A stretch of DNA of 64,000 nt from Chloranthus sessilifolius (GCA_021018995.1 CM037586.1:152934060-152998059), one strand, 5' to 3'; numbered from the stretch's first letter, positions 34,140 to 47,061 are shown. Notes: generated by a model not told the origin, from the sequence alone. Numbers and translations: made by a program.

Positions 34140-36430
34140 CAATTCTTTTATTCAAATAAAAGGTCACATCTCAACCTATGATCCAACCTTTCAAATCAAC
34201 CAAATATTTTAAACTTTAAATGCCAAATCCTTTTATTCAAACAAAAAAAAGAAAAAAAGAAAGAGAGTTAATAATCTAAGGACCCTATGACCTATTTTCA
34301 AAATTAAAAAAAATAAAAATAAAATTGCTTTGCCTCTCCTTCAAAGTATCCCCGTTCCCTAGTAATCCGTTTGAGGTATGCTTCAAATTGAAAAGCTTCG
34401 CCTGAAATCAAAAGGAGAACATCATTAAATTAAGATATTAATGACTTCTATCTAAGGAGTCCCCATCTAATAGGTCGGGTTGAAAATATTGACATGTTAT
34501 ATAAATAGGTTGTATTCAAGTTAACTCAAACCCGACCCGAACCCAACCTGGTACCTGTTTGCTACACAATATATAGGTATATCATTCTTTTAACAGATCC
34601 ATGTCAGGTCCAAAAGTGGATAATAGGTCAGGGTCAAAAACTGGAAATGCAATTAAACCCATGAATCAAGAATGAATACAGAAAAAGTACATGATCCTGA
34701 TAAATACATCTGATAAAACACATTGACTTATAGAAAATACTGAAATTTTCAATTTTACGGTAATGATAAGTATAAAAAAAAGTACAAATTTATATAAATA
34801 CCAACAGAAGATATAAATATAAAAAGAAATACAAATTTTATCATCATACCCATGGTGTACAAATGTAGGCGCTCGACCCTGCCGTTCATCACATGCTCCC
34901 CCAAACATGCCAACACGTGCATATGGGCATGGGGTAGTGCCAATCGACGATTCTCTGTTTGATTTATAAGATAACAATAAATAAGCAAAGGAAAAGAATG
35001 ACAATATCATCATAATTAAAATCCACAACACTAAGCTCTTAAATGGTTGCTGCAGAGATGAAAATATGATCCAACCTTATCAAAATCGTCACCACCCAAA
35101 TGTGTGTCCCCAGAGGTAGAAAGCACCTCAAAAACTCCATCATCAACCTCAATAACTGTAATTCACAAAACTAAGAAATTAAAACAACACTAATGCCAAG
35201 TAATCACAGAATAGACCACAAACACCTGCAAAATATATAATATGAGATGCTCAATTGCCTTTTAAATTATAGAAATAGAATAAATATTCGATCTCTGGAC
35301 GACCTTTGGTGAGCGATGCTTGCAAAGACTCATTCAGAAGATGGGGATGGTCACAACATTACCAAAAAATCTGCATTAGTTAAATCCAAAAAGTTAGAAA
35401 TATATAAGTGCAATGCTAGCTAGCAAAAGGCTAAAGGGTTTGTGTGGGCTGCTGCTAAGATTGATTTTGGAAATCTATATGGTAGTCGTTTATTTTAAAG
35501 GTGTATGACACTTTGAATCACACCAAGGTGATGAGCTTTCCAAAGCACAAAACACAATAGATCATGGGAAAGCTTTATCGCTCACTCCTGCACTGTTCTG
35601 TATACGTAGAAATTCAATGGCAATGAATATAATTGTTAAATTTATAATAGTTTGTCATATCCAAATAGATGGGATAAGGCTAAGATGAATATAATTTGTG
35701 ATGGGAAAGAAAATACGATGAAACATGCGAATTAATAGTGCTAAACTATTTTAGCAAACTAACTACTTAATATAATGAGAAAACAAAACAATGAAGCTAC
35801 CTTGGAGATGTGCGTACCAAGACTTCTGTGCACGCTCGCCACAACACTTTAAGCACATAGATACTCCAATATTTGAGGACCTGAAGAAGGAATCAATAAA
35901 AGAATGAGTCAAACACAATTGTATTTTGGAAGAGTGGGACATAATAAGATTGATCCCTGTTTTGTAAATATTTTCAAAAAATATATTTAAATCCAGATCC
36001 CTTATATTTTGGTAGTATGTTCCAAGTTGGTACCTGCTTTGGTAATATAATCTAAAATAAATGTATTCTAACAAGCTTCTTTTTTTATCAGTATTCTACA
36101 ACAAACTTGTGGTATGTTTTTCGCATGCAAAGATGGAAGACAAAAAATAAAACTACGGTTGCAATACAGCTCTAGAACAACTAGAATATGGCACTCTACC
36201 TCAGCTTTGAAAAATTGCTAGCAGGAACCAACAGAGTCTCTATAAGCTCATCTACTTGTTCTTCTGTGTTGTACTGTTGGATCAATCCCCGCACAAGAGG
36301 CCAAGTGATTGAGCATCTAGGTTTGGAAGACATGCATCAAATGGGCCTATTCCTTTAGTTTTAGAAACTCCTTGATGTTGCCTAGAATACCCTTATCATA
36401 TGGGTTTTTAAACCTAATTTCTGGATAACA
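34140..36430. other. Part of the CACTA-like element without a recognised gene
   Basis: AT-rich sequence. 34463-34650 contains GACCCGAACCCAACC words like the hAT MITEs but no clear ends. A short minus-strand stretch near 36190-36260 (QYNTEEQVDELIETLL) looks protein-like, but it is too short to identify. Confidence 0.3.
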
Positions 36431-37560
36431 CAGCCTAATACCAAACACTGGGATATTAGTTGGATTCCCGATGCTCCTTCCATAATGAGATATTAGAGTA
36501 CTCCTCCCCAAAAAGTTATAAAACAATCTAACAGTAATAGTGTCTTTGTCCTATAAGGACCATCTGCGCTTGTCAGCCCTCTATAAAACAAGCACTCGAA
36601 GTAGAGCCATAAGATCACGCACTTCGCTATCGCGAAGATTTCTCCGAAGAGGAATGTTCCATAGTGAAATCATCGAGGAGGTACCAACACAATCTTGGAT
36701 TGAGAAAAAAAAAATCAATGATTCCCCCCAACCAGATGTGACACCAAAAAATGATCCAGTCTCCTAGAAAGCCACAACTCTAATTGTTGCTTTTATGGAA
36801 AGCACACCTTAAGGACACCACATATTTTGATGAAAGAACCATCATCCATAGGCCTCCAAGATCCTCTCCTAGATGCCCTAGACCATTTTGCTTTTCCTAG
36901 AAGGGCCTAGTCGTTTGGAAAACAAGCCACATCCCAGTTTTTTCAGTGAATTATCTTCTACTCGGATCCGCCAATCCATAGAAAACTCCACTCCTCATGG
37001 TACTTTCCAACCTGTTAACAAACCCATCCAGGAAATAGTGCATGAATAAACAATAAATGAGGAGATTTTGGAAGGCAACTTCTCCCATCTGCATCCAAAA
37101 TACTCAGCTAAAGCAACAACTACATCATTCTCCTCTTGAACAACCTATTCAGTAAGATTTGGCTATGTTGACTTTTTGAAAGAAAACCATCTTGAACAAC
37201 CATAGGACAAATTTTGGACACAAAAGATCACCATAGTTGGCGTCACAGAATAATAAAGTATCATCGACAAACTAAAGATGAGAGATGGACTCAAGACCAT
37301 TGGTCACCCTAAACTCGTGAATCAAGTTAAGGTGGGTTGCTGTGCATACCAACTTCTAAGAGTTTTTCCAAATAACTTAAAAAGGAAGCCAAGAAACCTA
37401 TAAAGATATGAAATAACTCCAACAAAACCAGACCGTACTTAAGATATAGGAAATGACTTTGGTGATAGAAAGGGAAGGTGTTGAGCATTCGATCCTCTTT
37501 CAACACGACAGTTTTTATTAGGACTATCTTAGGAGGAAAAAAATAAAAAAAATTGGTATT
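36430..37560 (-). pseudogene. LINE reverse transcriptase fragment, broken
   Basis: The minus strand reads NGLESISHL, a stop, FVDDTLLFCDA (37300-37215; FVDD replaces the usual FADD active site), then AEYFGCRWEKLPS (about 37105), then WNIPLRRNLRDSEVRDL (about 36640). These are successive landmarks of plant L1 ORF2 from the RT catalytic loop to the zf-RVT region. Numerous stops. It is independent of the host LINE around the CACTA element, whose copy lacks this region. Confidence 0.65.
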
Positions 37561-38012
37561 ATAATTGGGATATATTAGAAAAGTTTGCAGTCAAACATGG
37601 ATTGAAAAGTCAAACAGAGTCAGCATCCACAATTTTGCCTACAAAATCTGCATTAGATGCACCTTGTATTACACACATATATGTTACATATGATATATGG
37701 TCATTTTCTAATGTAAGTTGGCCCGTTTGAAGAAGGATTGAATAGTGTGATCATGATGGGATGTTTTAGGTTTGATAAATTGAAGACTCCCTTTCAAACA
37801 TTGGTGTCTACACATGGTTACCAATCTGATGTCCACTTAATTGGCATCATGTAGACGGGAGACACTCAAAAAATGATTGTTTGATCAAGAGCTTTTAGGA
37901 CATGGAGAGTTAAAAGTGTAAATGGATCGTAGTTCAAAATTTAATGAATGAAATGTGCTTTGGTTGGATGGTTGGATACTCCAATCAGTATGACTTTTGG
38001 GTTGAATCCCAT

Positions 38013-38356
38013 TAGGGTTGCAAATGGGTCAAATCGGGCTAGGTTAGGGTCAACCCGGTTAACCTCAGCCAAAATCTGGCCCGACCATTTACTTAAACCC
38101 TTAACTCACACCTAAATCGATCCAATTAGCAAAAACTCAGGCTGGGTCAGGCGGGTCGCATTTAGCCAGCTTAGTTCAAAATACCAAGTAAGGAATTGGG
38201 TCACATCAGATCCAGTCAAGTTGGGTTTGGGTAAAAAAAATTTGACCCGAACCCCATCTGTTTAATAAATAGGCTGACAAGCATTTTGGACCCAACCCGA
38301 CAAGGCGGGTTGGGTTACTCAATCCATCAAGTAAACTCAGCCAATCTGCAGCCCTA
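38013..38356. mobile_element. hAT-type MITE (TAGGGTTGCAAA family)
   Basis: The ends are TAGGGTTGCAAATGGG and, inverted, TAGGGCTGCAGATTGG. AATCCCAT (38005-38012) and AGTCCCAT (38357-38364) form an 8-bp duplication with one mismatch. The interior is rich in AACCCGACC/GGTTGGG words. Confidence 0.75.
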
Positions 38357-39496
38357 AGTCCCATCTACATGATGAAATGCCGCCTAGAAATCAGAGATTG
38401 TAACCACAATGCAACATGTAAAATATAGATGACCCAACAGCTCTTATATGAATATTACAAATCTCAACTTAAATATAATGAGCCTAAACCCCATGTAGTC
38501 TTTTAAAGACTCACAATGAACCAACTACTTGCCTAGTCTCCTACCTCAGGTTTCTGTAGCAACAGTGGAATTGTTGACAGCAGCAAAAATAGCTGGAGAA
38601 GGCTCCCTTCCTTTGCCCCATAGAAAGGCATACAACCCTACTATAATAATAAACGTACCCCGTAACTGCCTTCACATTCAAAATCAGGGTTAGAGAATGA
38701 GAATTATATGTATGTATTTTGATAACATATACTTGGTAGAAGTCTAACAATGTATCATTTAATATTTTATCTAATAGTGCCACCATGATATATTTTTCTG
38801 CCACATGACATCCTATATTTGTTATATGCATTCCAAGAGTTGAAGATGCTAAGATGTTGACTAAAAACAGTTGGAGCCACTATAAAGGAAATGAACGAAC
38901 TTTCTGCATCCATTGTAACAATGCCACTCAAAAGATGTGAGCTCAATGGACTTAGGGTAGTGCTACTAGCCTATCAAATTTAGATAAGTTTTATGGTGCT
39001 ACCATTTGCTCCCAACATGGTCAGTAAAATGACTTTTCATATATATCTACATATTAATAGGGTGTTACTTGTAAGTTGCTACCAAATTTGTGTTTAACAT
39101 CTCATATATATGATGCTTATAAGAAAAAATTCTAATGGGTAAGAGAATTGAAGATTAGTCCTTGGATCTGCCAGCAGAATTTGTCCATTAACCTCTCATT
39201 ATAATTAATGTGTGATAGTTATGCACAGTTTAATGCATCATGGTAAATGAGGACAATTCCTTGAATTTTGGAATGGAAGTCCTTTGTTTGTGACCAACCA
39301 GAACTTTTACCCATAAGTATCACATGTTCGTATGAAAAATATGAATTGTACACCACCTTTTATGCTCAATATTTAACAGTTCAATGCTTCAAAAATTGAA
39401 CGTAGATACTATTTTCAAGGTTGGACAACATGAATTTATTCTTTATGAAGACTACAATGTCTTTACAACCCTTTCCAAAAGAAAGAAAATACAAAC

Positions 39497-39648
39497 CTCC
39501 CAACGGACAATTCTCCATCCATAAAGAGAGATTCGATAAGTATCACGAATATCGAAGCAAGTGGATTGAACATCGAGGGGTAGGCTGGGCCTTTCCGTGC
39601 GACAGACCATGACACCAACCAGAACATCATTGTTGATGTTGTCACTCC
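39497..39648 (-). pseudogene. Captured WAT1-related (EamA/nodulin MtN21-like) exon
   Basis: A 152-bp minus-strand exon with a CCACAG acceptor and GTTTGT donor. The peptide GVTTSTMMFWLVSWSVARKG, then PAYPSMFNPLASIFVILIES and FMDGELSVGR, matches the late EamA repeat of plant WAT1-related transporters: a helix, the KGP loop, the S-x-FNPL motif, and an acidic loop before the last helices. The frame is intact across the exon, but neighbouring exons are absent, so it is a captured or stranded fragment. Confidence 0.6.
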
Positions 39649-39919
39649 CTGTGGATAACAAGTATCAAATTTTAAATAAATATAAATTGTGATTTTCCTT
39701 TTATAAATAGCAGAATCATAATGTTGGTAGTAAATGCCAAGGGCTCCCAAACCTTTCTGCAAAATCAAACAAGCCAACCAAAGGCATTCTGTTTATTTTA
39801 CCACATATGTGACATCATTAAAATACCCCTGATAGACCTAGATGATTTCATGAAGAGCTTAAGAAGAAAACCTAGTCAACTTCATTTTGAAACATTATGA
39901 ATCTGATTAGTTGTTACAA

Positions 39920-40210
39920 ACAAGATCAGTGTTAGGAGCAAAACTAGCAGATACACCTATGGATGACAAACTCAAATTAGTTGTTAACCAAGAAGGGTCA
40001 CTAGAAGATCAAGATAAAAATCAGAGATTGGTAGGGAAACTGATTTACCTAAAATTACAAAGGTAGACATCCCGTAGACTGTCACTATCGTCTGTCAGTT
40101 TATGCAAGCTCCCTGTGCCCCTCACATGGAGGCAATAGTATGCACTTTGAGATATCTCAAAGGTGCACCTAGTCGGAGAGTATTATTGATGCAATGGCCA
40201 TCTATGTATC
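39920..40210 (+). pseudogene. copia reverse transcriptase C-terminal fragment
   Basis: LGAKLADTPMD, then RLVGKLIYL and, after a frameshift, VCQFMQAPCAPHMEAI and LRYLKGAP. These are the conserved words between the copia RT core and RNase H. It is interrupted by stops. Confidence 0.6.
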
Positions 40211-40345
40211 GAAGGTAGGGCTGTCAACAGGACGGGTTAAAAGTGCATACTATTGCCTCCATGTATCGAAGGTTGGTCTGTCAGTTTTAACTCGTATCGA
40301 AGGTAGCCCTCCATGTATCGAAGGTAGGGCTGTCATCGATTTAAA
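40195..40345. repeat. Local repeats of CATGTATCGAAGGTAGG
   Basis: Four copies of a CCATGTATCGAAGGT-type unit, two linked to GGGCTGTCA words. Possibly a scrambled MITE end. A separate 45-bp segment (TTAGGGTCACCGATTCT) is shared between 40395 and 41725. Confidence 0.5.
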
Positions 40346-41889
40346 ACTCGCTGTAGATTAGAGATTCCACATGCCACACATCGATATTGACTTGCAAAAA
40401 TTAGGGTCACCGATTCTGAGAAAGTCCAGAAAAAAAAACCTAGAAACATTTATATGATGTGTAGAAAAAAATCTCAGATTTTGCACAAAATTGGACCATC
40501 AAATAATAACATTTCTCCTCTATTCTTATCGTAAACTTCGATAATCGCAGCCAGTCTAGGATTATCTCTGCTACAACCATCGAAGTTGAACTTGATCTAA
40601 TTCTATATACTAATTTATTTTTGTTAAATAATTTTATTGGATAAATCATCTCAATAAGAAATATAAAAGCTCAATATATCCAAATAGTTAATATTTTAAA
40701 TAAAAAAATCAAAAATAAATTTCCACAACAAACCAACAAAGGATGCATTCATAAGAAATCAAATTAACAATTAAAAAATTGACAAAATCAGACCTGAACC
40801 TTTTGATGAGTCTGGCAAGGAAAATACTACTAAACATTTTAAGAATTGAGTGATGGCATTTTTTCTTCTAATCCATGAAACAAGCAATAAAACACTAAAA
40901 TTATATGAAAATTGGGGAGTCCAATCCCCAAGCCATCGCATTTTCTCGGTTGAGAGATTAACATAAAAAATTAGCATAAAATTATTGAATTGAGTTAAAA
41001 TGAGATATTTGAACCTGGCGAGAAGAGGTAGAATGGAAATCCAGGTCAAATAAGAGATTTGAACTAATCGAGCTCAAATCTGGAGTGAGGAGTTCAAATT
41101 TGAGCTAAAATCCTAGTTGTTAGGCTTCTTCTTTGAAATCAGAGCTCAAACCCTAACCTAGATGATGATCGAATCATGGATCAAATCCCAGCTCGGATGC
41201 GATCGTATCTGAACCAAAATCAGAGCTCAAATCTGAACCAAAATCAGATGCGATCTAACCTTTAGTGAGGAGGAAATCCTCATAAATCAGAACTTAAAAC
41301 CACATTTAAATGATAATGGAAAACAACAGGATTCCTCATAAATCAGCACTTAAAACCACATTTAAAGAACGAAAAATAAAAAAACTGAGAAACAGGTAAA
41401 ACAAAAAACTAAAAAATAGTTCTCCGAAAACCTCTATAAGGAGATAAAACTCAAATCAAATCCCAAAACGAGGCAAATATGAAATAAAAAATGAAAATAA
41501 ATTAAGTACATCACAAACAATAAAAAACCCTAGATCCAATCCTCAGACCAGCCTGCCTCAAAATGCCATTAAAATATGGTTATCCTCTTTGGCAAATTAA
41601 AAATTAGATTGTAGATAAGGAGAAATATAACAAATTAAGATAGATATAATTAATGAAAAATTAAATATAATAAAAGATTAAAAATCATACCTAAAAATAG
41701 GGCACACATCGATTTCGACTTGTAAAAATTAGGGTCACCGATTCTAGATCCGATAGACACTGCAGCTTTTTCGATTTTTTCGATCAACTCGGAACAATTA
41801 GAGCCCATACGACACCAATTTCATAGATCCAACTGGGGGATTTCTAGGTCTTGAAAATGGAAATGAAATTTTGTATATCTAAGGAGGAT

Positions 41890-42140
41890 TGCAAGAGTCT
41901 CTATGGCTGCAATGATGGGGGAAGCTATGGATTTCATTAGAGAGAAGAGAGGAAGATGGAGGCTAGGGTTTCGAAGAGGGAGATGGTGGCTAGGGTTTCG
42001 AAGAGGGAGAGAGAGTAAGAGAGAGGGGAGGAGGCAAAGAGGTGAGAGAGGAAGAAGTGAGAGAGGTTTGGGTTTCAGAGAAGGAAGAGGGAGCGGTTTG
42101 TTTAGAGAGATATATAAAGAGAGAAAGGAGAGGTAGTTTT
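41890..42140 (-). promoter_or_regulatory. Promoter/5'UTR-like segment at the right end of the CACTA-like element
   Basis: On the minus strand a long CT-rich tract (42140-42010) contains two AAACCCTAGCC telobox-like motifs, each linked to a TCTCCCTCTTCG unit. An ATG near 41938 opens a short frame (MKSIASPIIAAIETLAIL). It faces inward, as does the similar segment in the element at 17897-28615. Confidence 0.35.
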
Positions 42141-44123
42141 CGAATTAGGGCTTCGTCGGGGTGAGCCCGATACATTTGCACGAGATTTACACGTGACAAT
42201 ATTTTAAACTTAAAAAACAACTGTTTTAGGGAGTAAAACATTTAAAACAACTATTTTAGGGAGTAAAACCACTGTTTTAGTGAGTGAAATATTACACCAC
42301 TATTTTAAATAGTGGTTTATTTTATGATGCTACAGTAGTTTTTCCCTCATTTTGACGTAATGACTTATATAAGAGCTCATCGAGAATGGTTTAATCCAAC
42401 TATGATTACACCAGGATAACAAAAGTCTCCATATCTCAGACGAATGAGTACAATGGAGGAAGAGGTGATTGACATCTTCAATATTGGATAGGTATAGAAC
42501 ACATCTATTAGCGAGTTGGAAGCCATGGCGCTGGAGGTTCTCAACAGTGAGGATTTTATCCATAACAGTCAACCACACAAAAGAAACAACTCTGGTAGGG
42601 GCACGGGCATTCCAGATCCATAGCCAAGGTAGCTCGGGGCAAACTATAAAGGAAAGGAGGCTGTACATCGATTTGGAGGAGAAGGATCCAGAATTATCGA
42701 GCCTCTAAATTAATTTATCAACAGAATCATAAAAGGATATGTTAGCTTCATTTAATATCTCAATGAGATCGATAATATCTCTAATTTCACAATCATAGAG
42801 CCTCCGAGAAACCTGCAAGTTCCACGAGGAGATGCCAGAATCCCCAAGAATTGCAGCCTCCCTAATAGTTGCATTCTTATTAGCCATCAACTTGAAGATA
42901 GCCTTGAATTTGATACTAAGAGGTTGAGAAATAATTTTGTAGAGGTTATTTAAGAGGCAGATTAGCCTAAAAGCTCCCACCTTGTCAGCCCCCCTCAATT
43001 TTAGGAATTAAAGCTACAAGGGTAGCGTTAATTTCTCTCTTAATAAAGCCAGTAGAGTAGAATTCCCGGAAGACTGCCAAGAGATCTCTCTTAATGATAT
43101 CCCAACATCTTTGGAAAAAAATTAAAGGAAAACCATCGGGACCTGAAGCCTTGTCTCTGGCAAACTCAAAAATAGCCTTCTTGATTTCCTCTTCCAAAAA
43201 AGGAGATTCGATCGAAGAGGCTTCAGCGTGAGAAACACGATTGAAACAAAGACCATCAAGTTTGGGTCTCAAAATTTCTTCCCTTTTAAAGCGATTCGAG
43301 AAGTGATCAATAAAGGTCGTTGCAATGCCCTCTTGAGAAGAGAGGGTGACGCCTTCATGGTTAATAGAAGAAATAAGGTTTCTTCTTCTTCTTTGTGAAG
43401 CCAAACGCTGGAAGTATTTTGTATTACGATCACCTTCTTTGATCCACTTGTCTCTCGAATATTGTTTCTAATAGATTTCCTCCATTTTCAGGATAGATTG
43501 AAGTTATGCTTTCAATGCAATTCTAGAATTCCAGTCAGCAGAAAGCAGGGGGGGCAGCCTCTTCTTTGATGTCCAAGACTTTAATCTGCCCAAGGATATC
43601 CTTTTTTTTGACAAAGATGTTTCCAAAACTATCTCTATTCCAAGTCACAAGAGCAACATGAATGGCTCTAATTTTAGCCATAAAAATACCCAAAGGCTCC
43701 CATAAAAATTTGAGTAGTTTCACATGTCATTGATCACCTTCCAAATCGATTGATGTTCAAACCACAAAATGGTTCTTTCGATCCTAGTGGTGCCATCGTG
43801 TGTTTATTTTATGATTCCACGTGTCAAGCATTCCAAAAATGTAACACTAAAATCATGTTGGAGCATGTATTGATTTTTGGGTTACTTTTTTTGGATGTGT
43901 GCCATGTGGAGTAAAAAAATACTCTATGATGGTATACACATCATCTCAAAATCCCTTATGTAGACTGTAGAGGAGTGAGATAGCAAACGACCTCGGTCAT
44001 CCAATACAAAGAAGTCAATGATTAGATTATCATTTCGGCTGGGGTGAGATTGCACTTTTATAAGTTGCATATAATGGTACCCAAACTTTAGCTACCCCTG
44101 CGAGGGTGTGGTGTGCACGAACC

Positions 44124-44166
44124 GACGTGGCGAAAAAGAGAGTGACGTGGCAAGGACTTTATAAAG
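44124..44166 (+). promoter_or_regulatory. Likely core promoter of SDS
   Basis: Two GACGTGGC boxes (44124-44131 and 44144-44151), an ACGT core recognised by bZIP factors, precede TTTATAAAG (44158-44166), a good TATA box about 200 bp before the ATG. A CT-rich leader follows. The space upstream is occupied by the transposon nest ending near 44062. Confidence 0.5.
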
Positions 44167-44368
44167 CTAACTCCCAACATTTTCAGCCACTCGCGCCCTG
44201 TTGAGCAAACAGTTGGAAGGGAGAAATACGTAGTGCTCCCACTCTTCCCTCCCAGCCTTCGTCGAAAATAACCTCCTACTTCTTCTTCATCACCATCATC
44301 TTCTTCGTTACAGAAACCCTAATTCTCTGTTCTCGTTTTCGTTTACAAACTAAAAATAGAAATCAACT

Positions 44369-47004
44369 ATGATGTCTCCGAATGTTGATCCGACACATCA
44401 ACAAAGCAGTTCACTGGATAAGCGCAAGATCCAACTTGTTTCTTACTGTAAGAAACTCCGTTCAAAGATTCCCCGCCGGAAAAGATTTCCTCTCCTTCCG
44501 ATCTCTAACAACTTTTCTAGCTCGCTTTCTGTTGAAAATATGAGTGAATTTTCAACATTCCCAGCCGCTTCTTGTTCTTCTTCATGTCTTTCTAACGAAG
44601 TTTCGTACAGTTCTAGCTTGATTCCTTCCAGATCTGAGAATCTGGAAACCGGATCGAAAACTTCTCGCCGCAAGATAGAAATTGAGACGATCGGAAGTTC
44701 TGCAACTAAATTTCGAGCAGAAACTCAATGTTCCAGCGAAACTGGAAAATTTTCCGCTCCATATTCGCGGCCGATTACGAGATTGTACTACAAAAAAATC
44801 GAAAAAGAGAGAATGATAGAGAAAAAAGAAGATGGAGCCGAAGGAGAAATCGAGGTATCTGAATCCTCTTGCGTAGAATCATTCTCTGAAAAGAACGCAT
44901 GTAATTCCCCCAAATCTGGCTTGTTTCCCGAGAGAAACAAGAAGCGTAAGTTCAGATTCATTGACCGAGCTGAAAAGGTCGAGGAAAACGAAGGAATTGC
45001 AGCTTCCGCAACCACTCTTTCTGAAATTTTTTACATCAAGCCTTTTTCTCAAGAGATCGATCGGAATTTCTTCATTTCCGGTGACGAATCATGTAAAGGA
45101 GAAAAAATACCGCTGGATAATCGAGGAACCGCTCCTTCCGATGAGAATTCCTGCCTAGAATCGCGAGTTAACGAATTATCTCAAAATGCGACTAAAATCA
45201 AAGTAAAAGGAGTTCTAAGATCTTCACTTTCCGAAGACTCGAGAAAATTTTCCGACTGCAACTCGATGTTATCCACAGAACAGAAATCAGTTGAATTGGA
45301 CTTGCATTCGAGTTTGCTTTGTTCTGAAGAGTTATCGACCGAAGACGAAGATTCAGAATTCTCTAGCCACGAATTGACGCTTTCGGAAATCGAAGCTGAG
45401 TTCTTCTGTAACATTTCAGACGAAAACTTTTCTGATGATCCCCTCTCTCTCCCTCTTGAATCAGCGGACGAATTTTCCCAACGATCTTCTGGAGATTCAG
45501 TTCCTTCCGCTTGTTTTTCTTTGTTTCTTCAATACGCTAAGCAGTTCTCAAAATCGAGCCCGCGTGGAACCGAAGCCGAGTACACAAACGAGTTTACTGT
45601 AAGTTTACACGTCCATAATTTTTTTTTCGCTTTTCATTAGCTTTCAACTTTTTTTTTTTTTTCAGTTTTTGATGAATTAAATTGTAGCTCTGTAATTTCT
45701 ATTCAGCTGTTAAGATTTGAAGACGAGGAGCATGAAGAAAGCTACAAGAACTTCCGAAGCAGGGAGAGGAAACAGATATTTTTACATGACTACGCCGAGG
45801 AATACTTATCGACGACGGAATACGGCGATCTCGTCGTCCAACAGAGACTTATTATGGTTCATTGGATAGTCGAGGTAAGAAGAGCTTTCATTCTTCTAGA
45901 TTTTTTGCTCTATTTGGCTTTTAATTATTTTTATCCTTCTTTGATATTAATCACCGCCAAAAGTTCGACTATTCCATCTAAAATCACCGATTTTTGGCGA
46001 TTTATTAAATGAAACTCGGTACTTCTAGCGTTTGAGTTCGAGGTGAGAAGCGTACGGTCAGTTGGTAACTGGTGCATGAGCATCTCGTATCACTCAGACT
46101 GACAGTTTTTGTCTGTATGTTAGGGGAAAGGCGTTTTAAATTCCTTCGAATAGTTAAAATGTATTCGAAAATCTAAAACCCTATATTTATGGAGTGGACG
46201 GTTCGGATGCGCCACGGCATCACCTCTAATTCACCCATGCTTCCCTATGGGGTAGCTCTATTTGTAGCCAGCAACACTCTAAAAGCACCAACCCGTAATC
46301 TCCGGTTGGAGCTAGGTGGGTGGGTTAAGAAATTTTGTTGGCTCAAGGTACTCTCCCTTTTAACTAGTCTTAATATTGTTGGGATTTTGTTTCTCTTCAA
46401 AGTCAGAATTGAATGCCGTTTTCTTTAAACAAGATGGACTAAAAGGAGTGTGTCAATTACTGAAAACCCCCCGCTATTTTTATAATTTTTTTGGCACCGA
46501 TTGATCTTGAGTATGCTAGTGTACCGACTGACTAGTCTAAATAAAACAGTCAATTGTACAAATCTAATGGTGCGGTGCTTAACACCTTTCGAACATATAA
46601 TAATTTGTTTGTTTGATAATGGTGATGAGAATTGCTTTTATTTAGTTACAATCAATGGATCTTACCTCACTATAAACGAGTTGGATCTGTAAGATATGTA
46701 CAAAACAACACTTCTTTTCAGTACAACTTGCCACGTAGAGCATAAAACTATAGTATGCATTAGATTCGCCCCTGAATGTTATATCATATATGAGCCTAAA
46801 AAATAACAGTTACCATGTATTATAATTGCTCTCCGCTGATTTTTAGAGATGCCTTTATTCCCAAACGAGATCTTAGCACCCTAAGATTTCCACCTATAAA
46901 ATCGTTGACTGCCTTGTTAGAAGATATGGATTATTTTTTATCTCAATCTTTTACACATGTTAAATATATAACCCCACCTATCAATATTAAGTGGGCCATG
47001 ATAT

Positions 47005-47061
<57 letters not shown>

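Larger units (their letters stand above)
33860..42339. mobile_element. Probable CACTA-like element with captured sequences
   Basis: The left end CACTACGTGAAAGAGC and the inverted right end, ACTACTGTAGCATC, precede subterminal CACTGNNNTAAACAGTNG and CTGTTTTAGGGAGT repeats (left 33885-34020, right 42205-42320). The element exactly separates two parts of one LINE, which fixes it as an insertion. It contains a WAT1-like exon, copia and LINE fragments, a hAT MITE and a promoter-like segment near the right end. No transposase was recognised and the 3-bp duplication is not preserved, so the superfamily call rests on termini and subterminal repeats. Confidence 0.5.
33472..43763 (-). mobile_element. 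5'-truncated L1-type LINE split by a CACTA-like element
   Basis: ACAAAATGG on both sides (33463-33471 and 43764-43772) is the target duplication. A poly(T) at 33472-33484 is the poly(A) tail of the minus-strand element. On the minus strand, 43735-42985 encodes the start of reverse transcriptase (RDKASGPDGFPLIFFQRCWD, then LVALIPKI). The RT core is deleted, and 42668-42350 encodes the zinc-binding zf-RVT domain (IWNARAPTRVVSFVWL, HLFLHCTHSSEIW). The C-terminus resumes at 33859 (ALWLI, RIFESKGSHLTLLADLIKIK). Many stops are present. Confidence 0.75.
33380..44062. mobile_element. Outer Mutator-like foldback split by a LINE (ends approximate)
   Basis: The left piece (about 33380-33471) holds CTGCTTTGAATCAGACAATG and CCATCCTAATCTTCGACA. 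The right piece (43773 to about 44062) continues with TCGATCCTAGTGGTGCCATC and the inverse arm, ending near a GGGGTGAGATTGCAC motif that pairs with the left flank. The two join in register across the LINE target duplication. Its right end lies only about 60 bp from the promoter motifs of SDS. Confidence 0.5.

Noticed and set aside
33599-34159. 186-codon plus-strand frame
   Set aside because: The first part is antisense to LINE ORF2 C-terminus and the second part is CACTA subterminal repeat; no homology in this sense.
41903-42136. Arg/Gly/Glu-rich 77-codon plus-strand frame
   Set aside because: It is the reverse side of a CT-rich 5'UTR-like tract; low-complexity composition explains it.
45181-45414. 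Serine-rich minus-strand frames opposite SDS exon 1 (also 44443-44673 and 44788-45015)
   Set aside because: Shadows of the real plus-strand exon with skewed codon composition.
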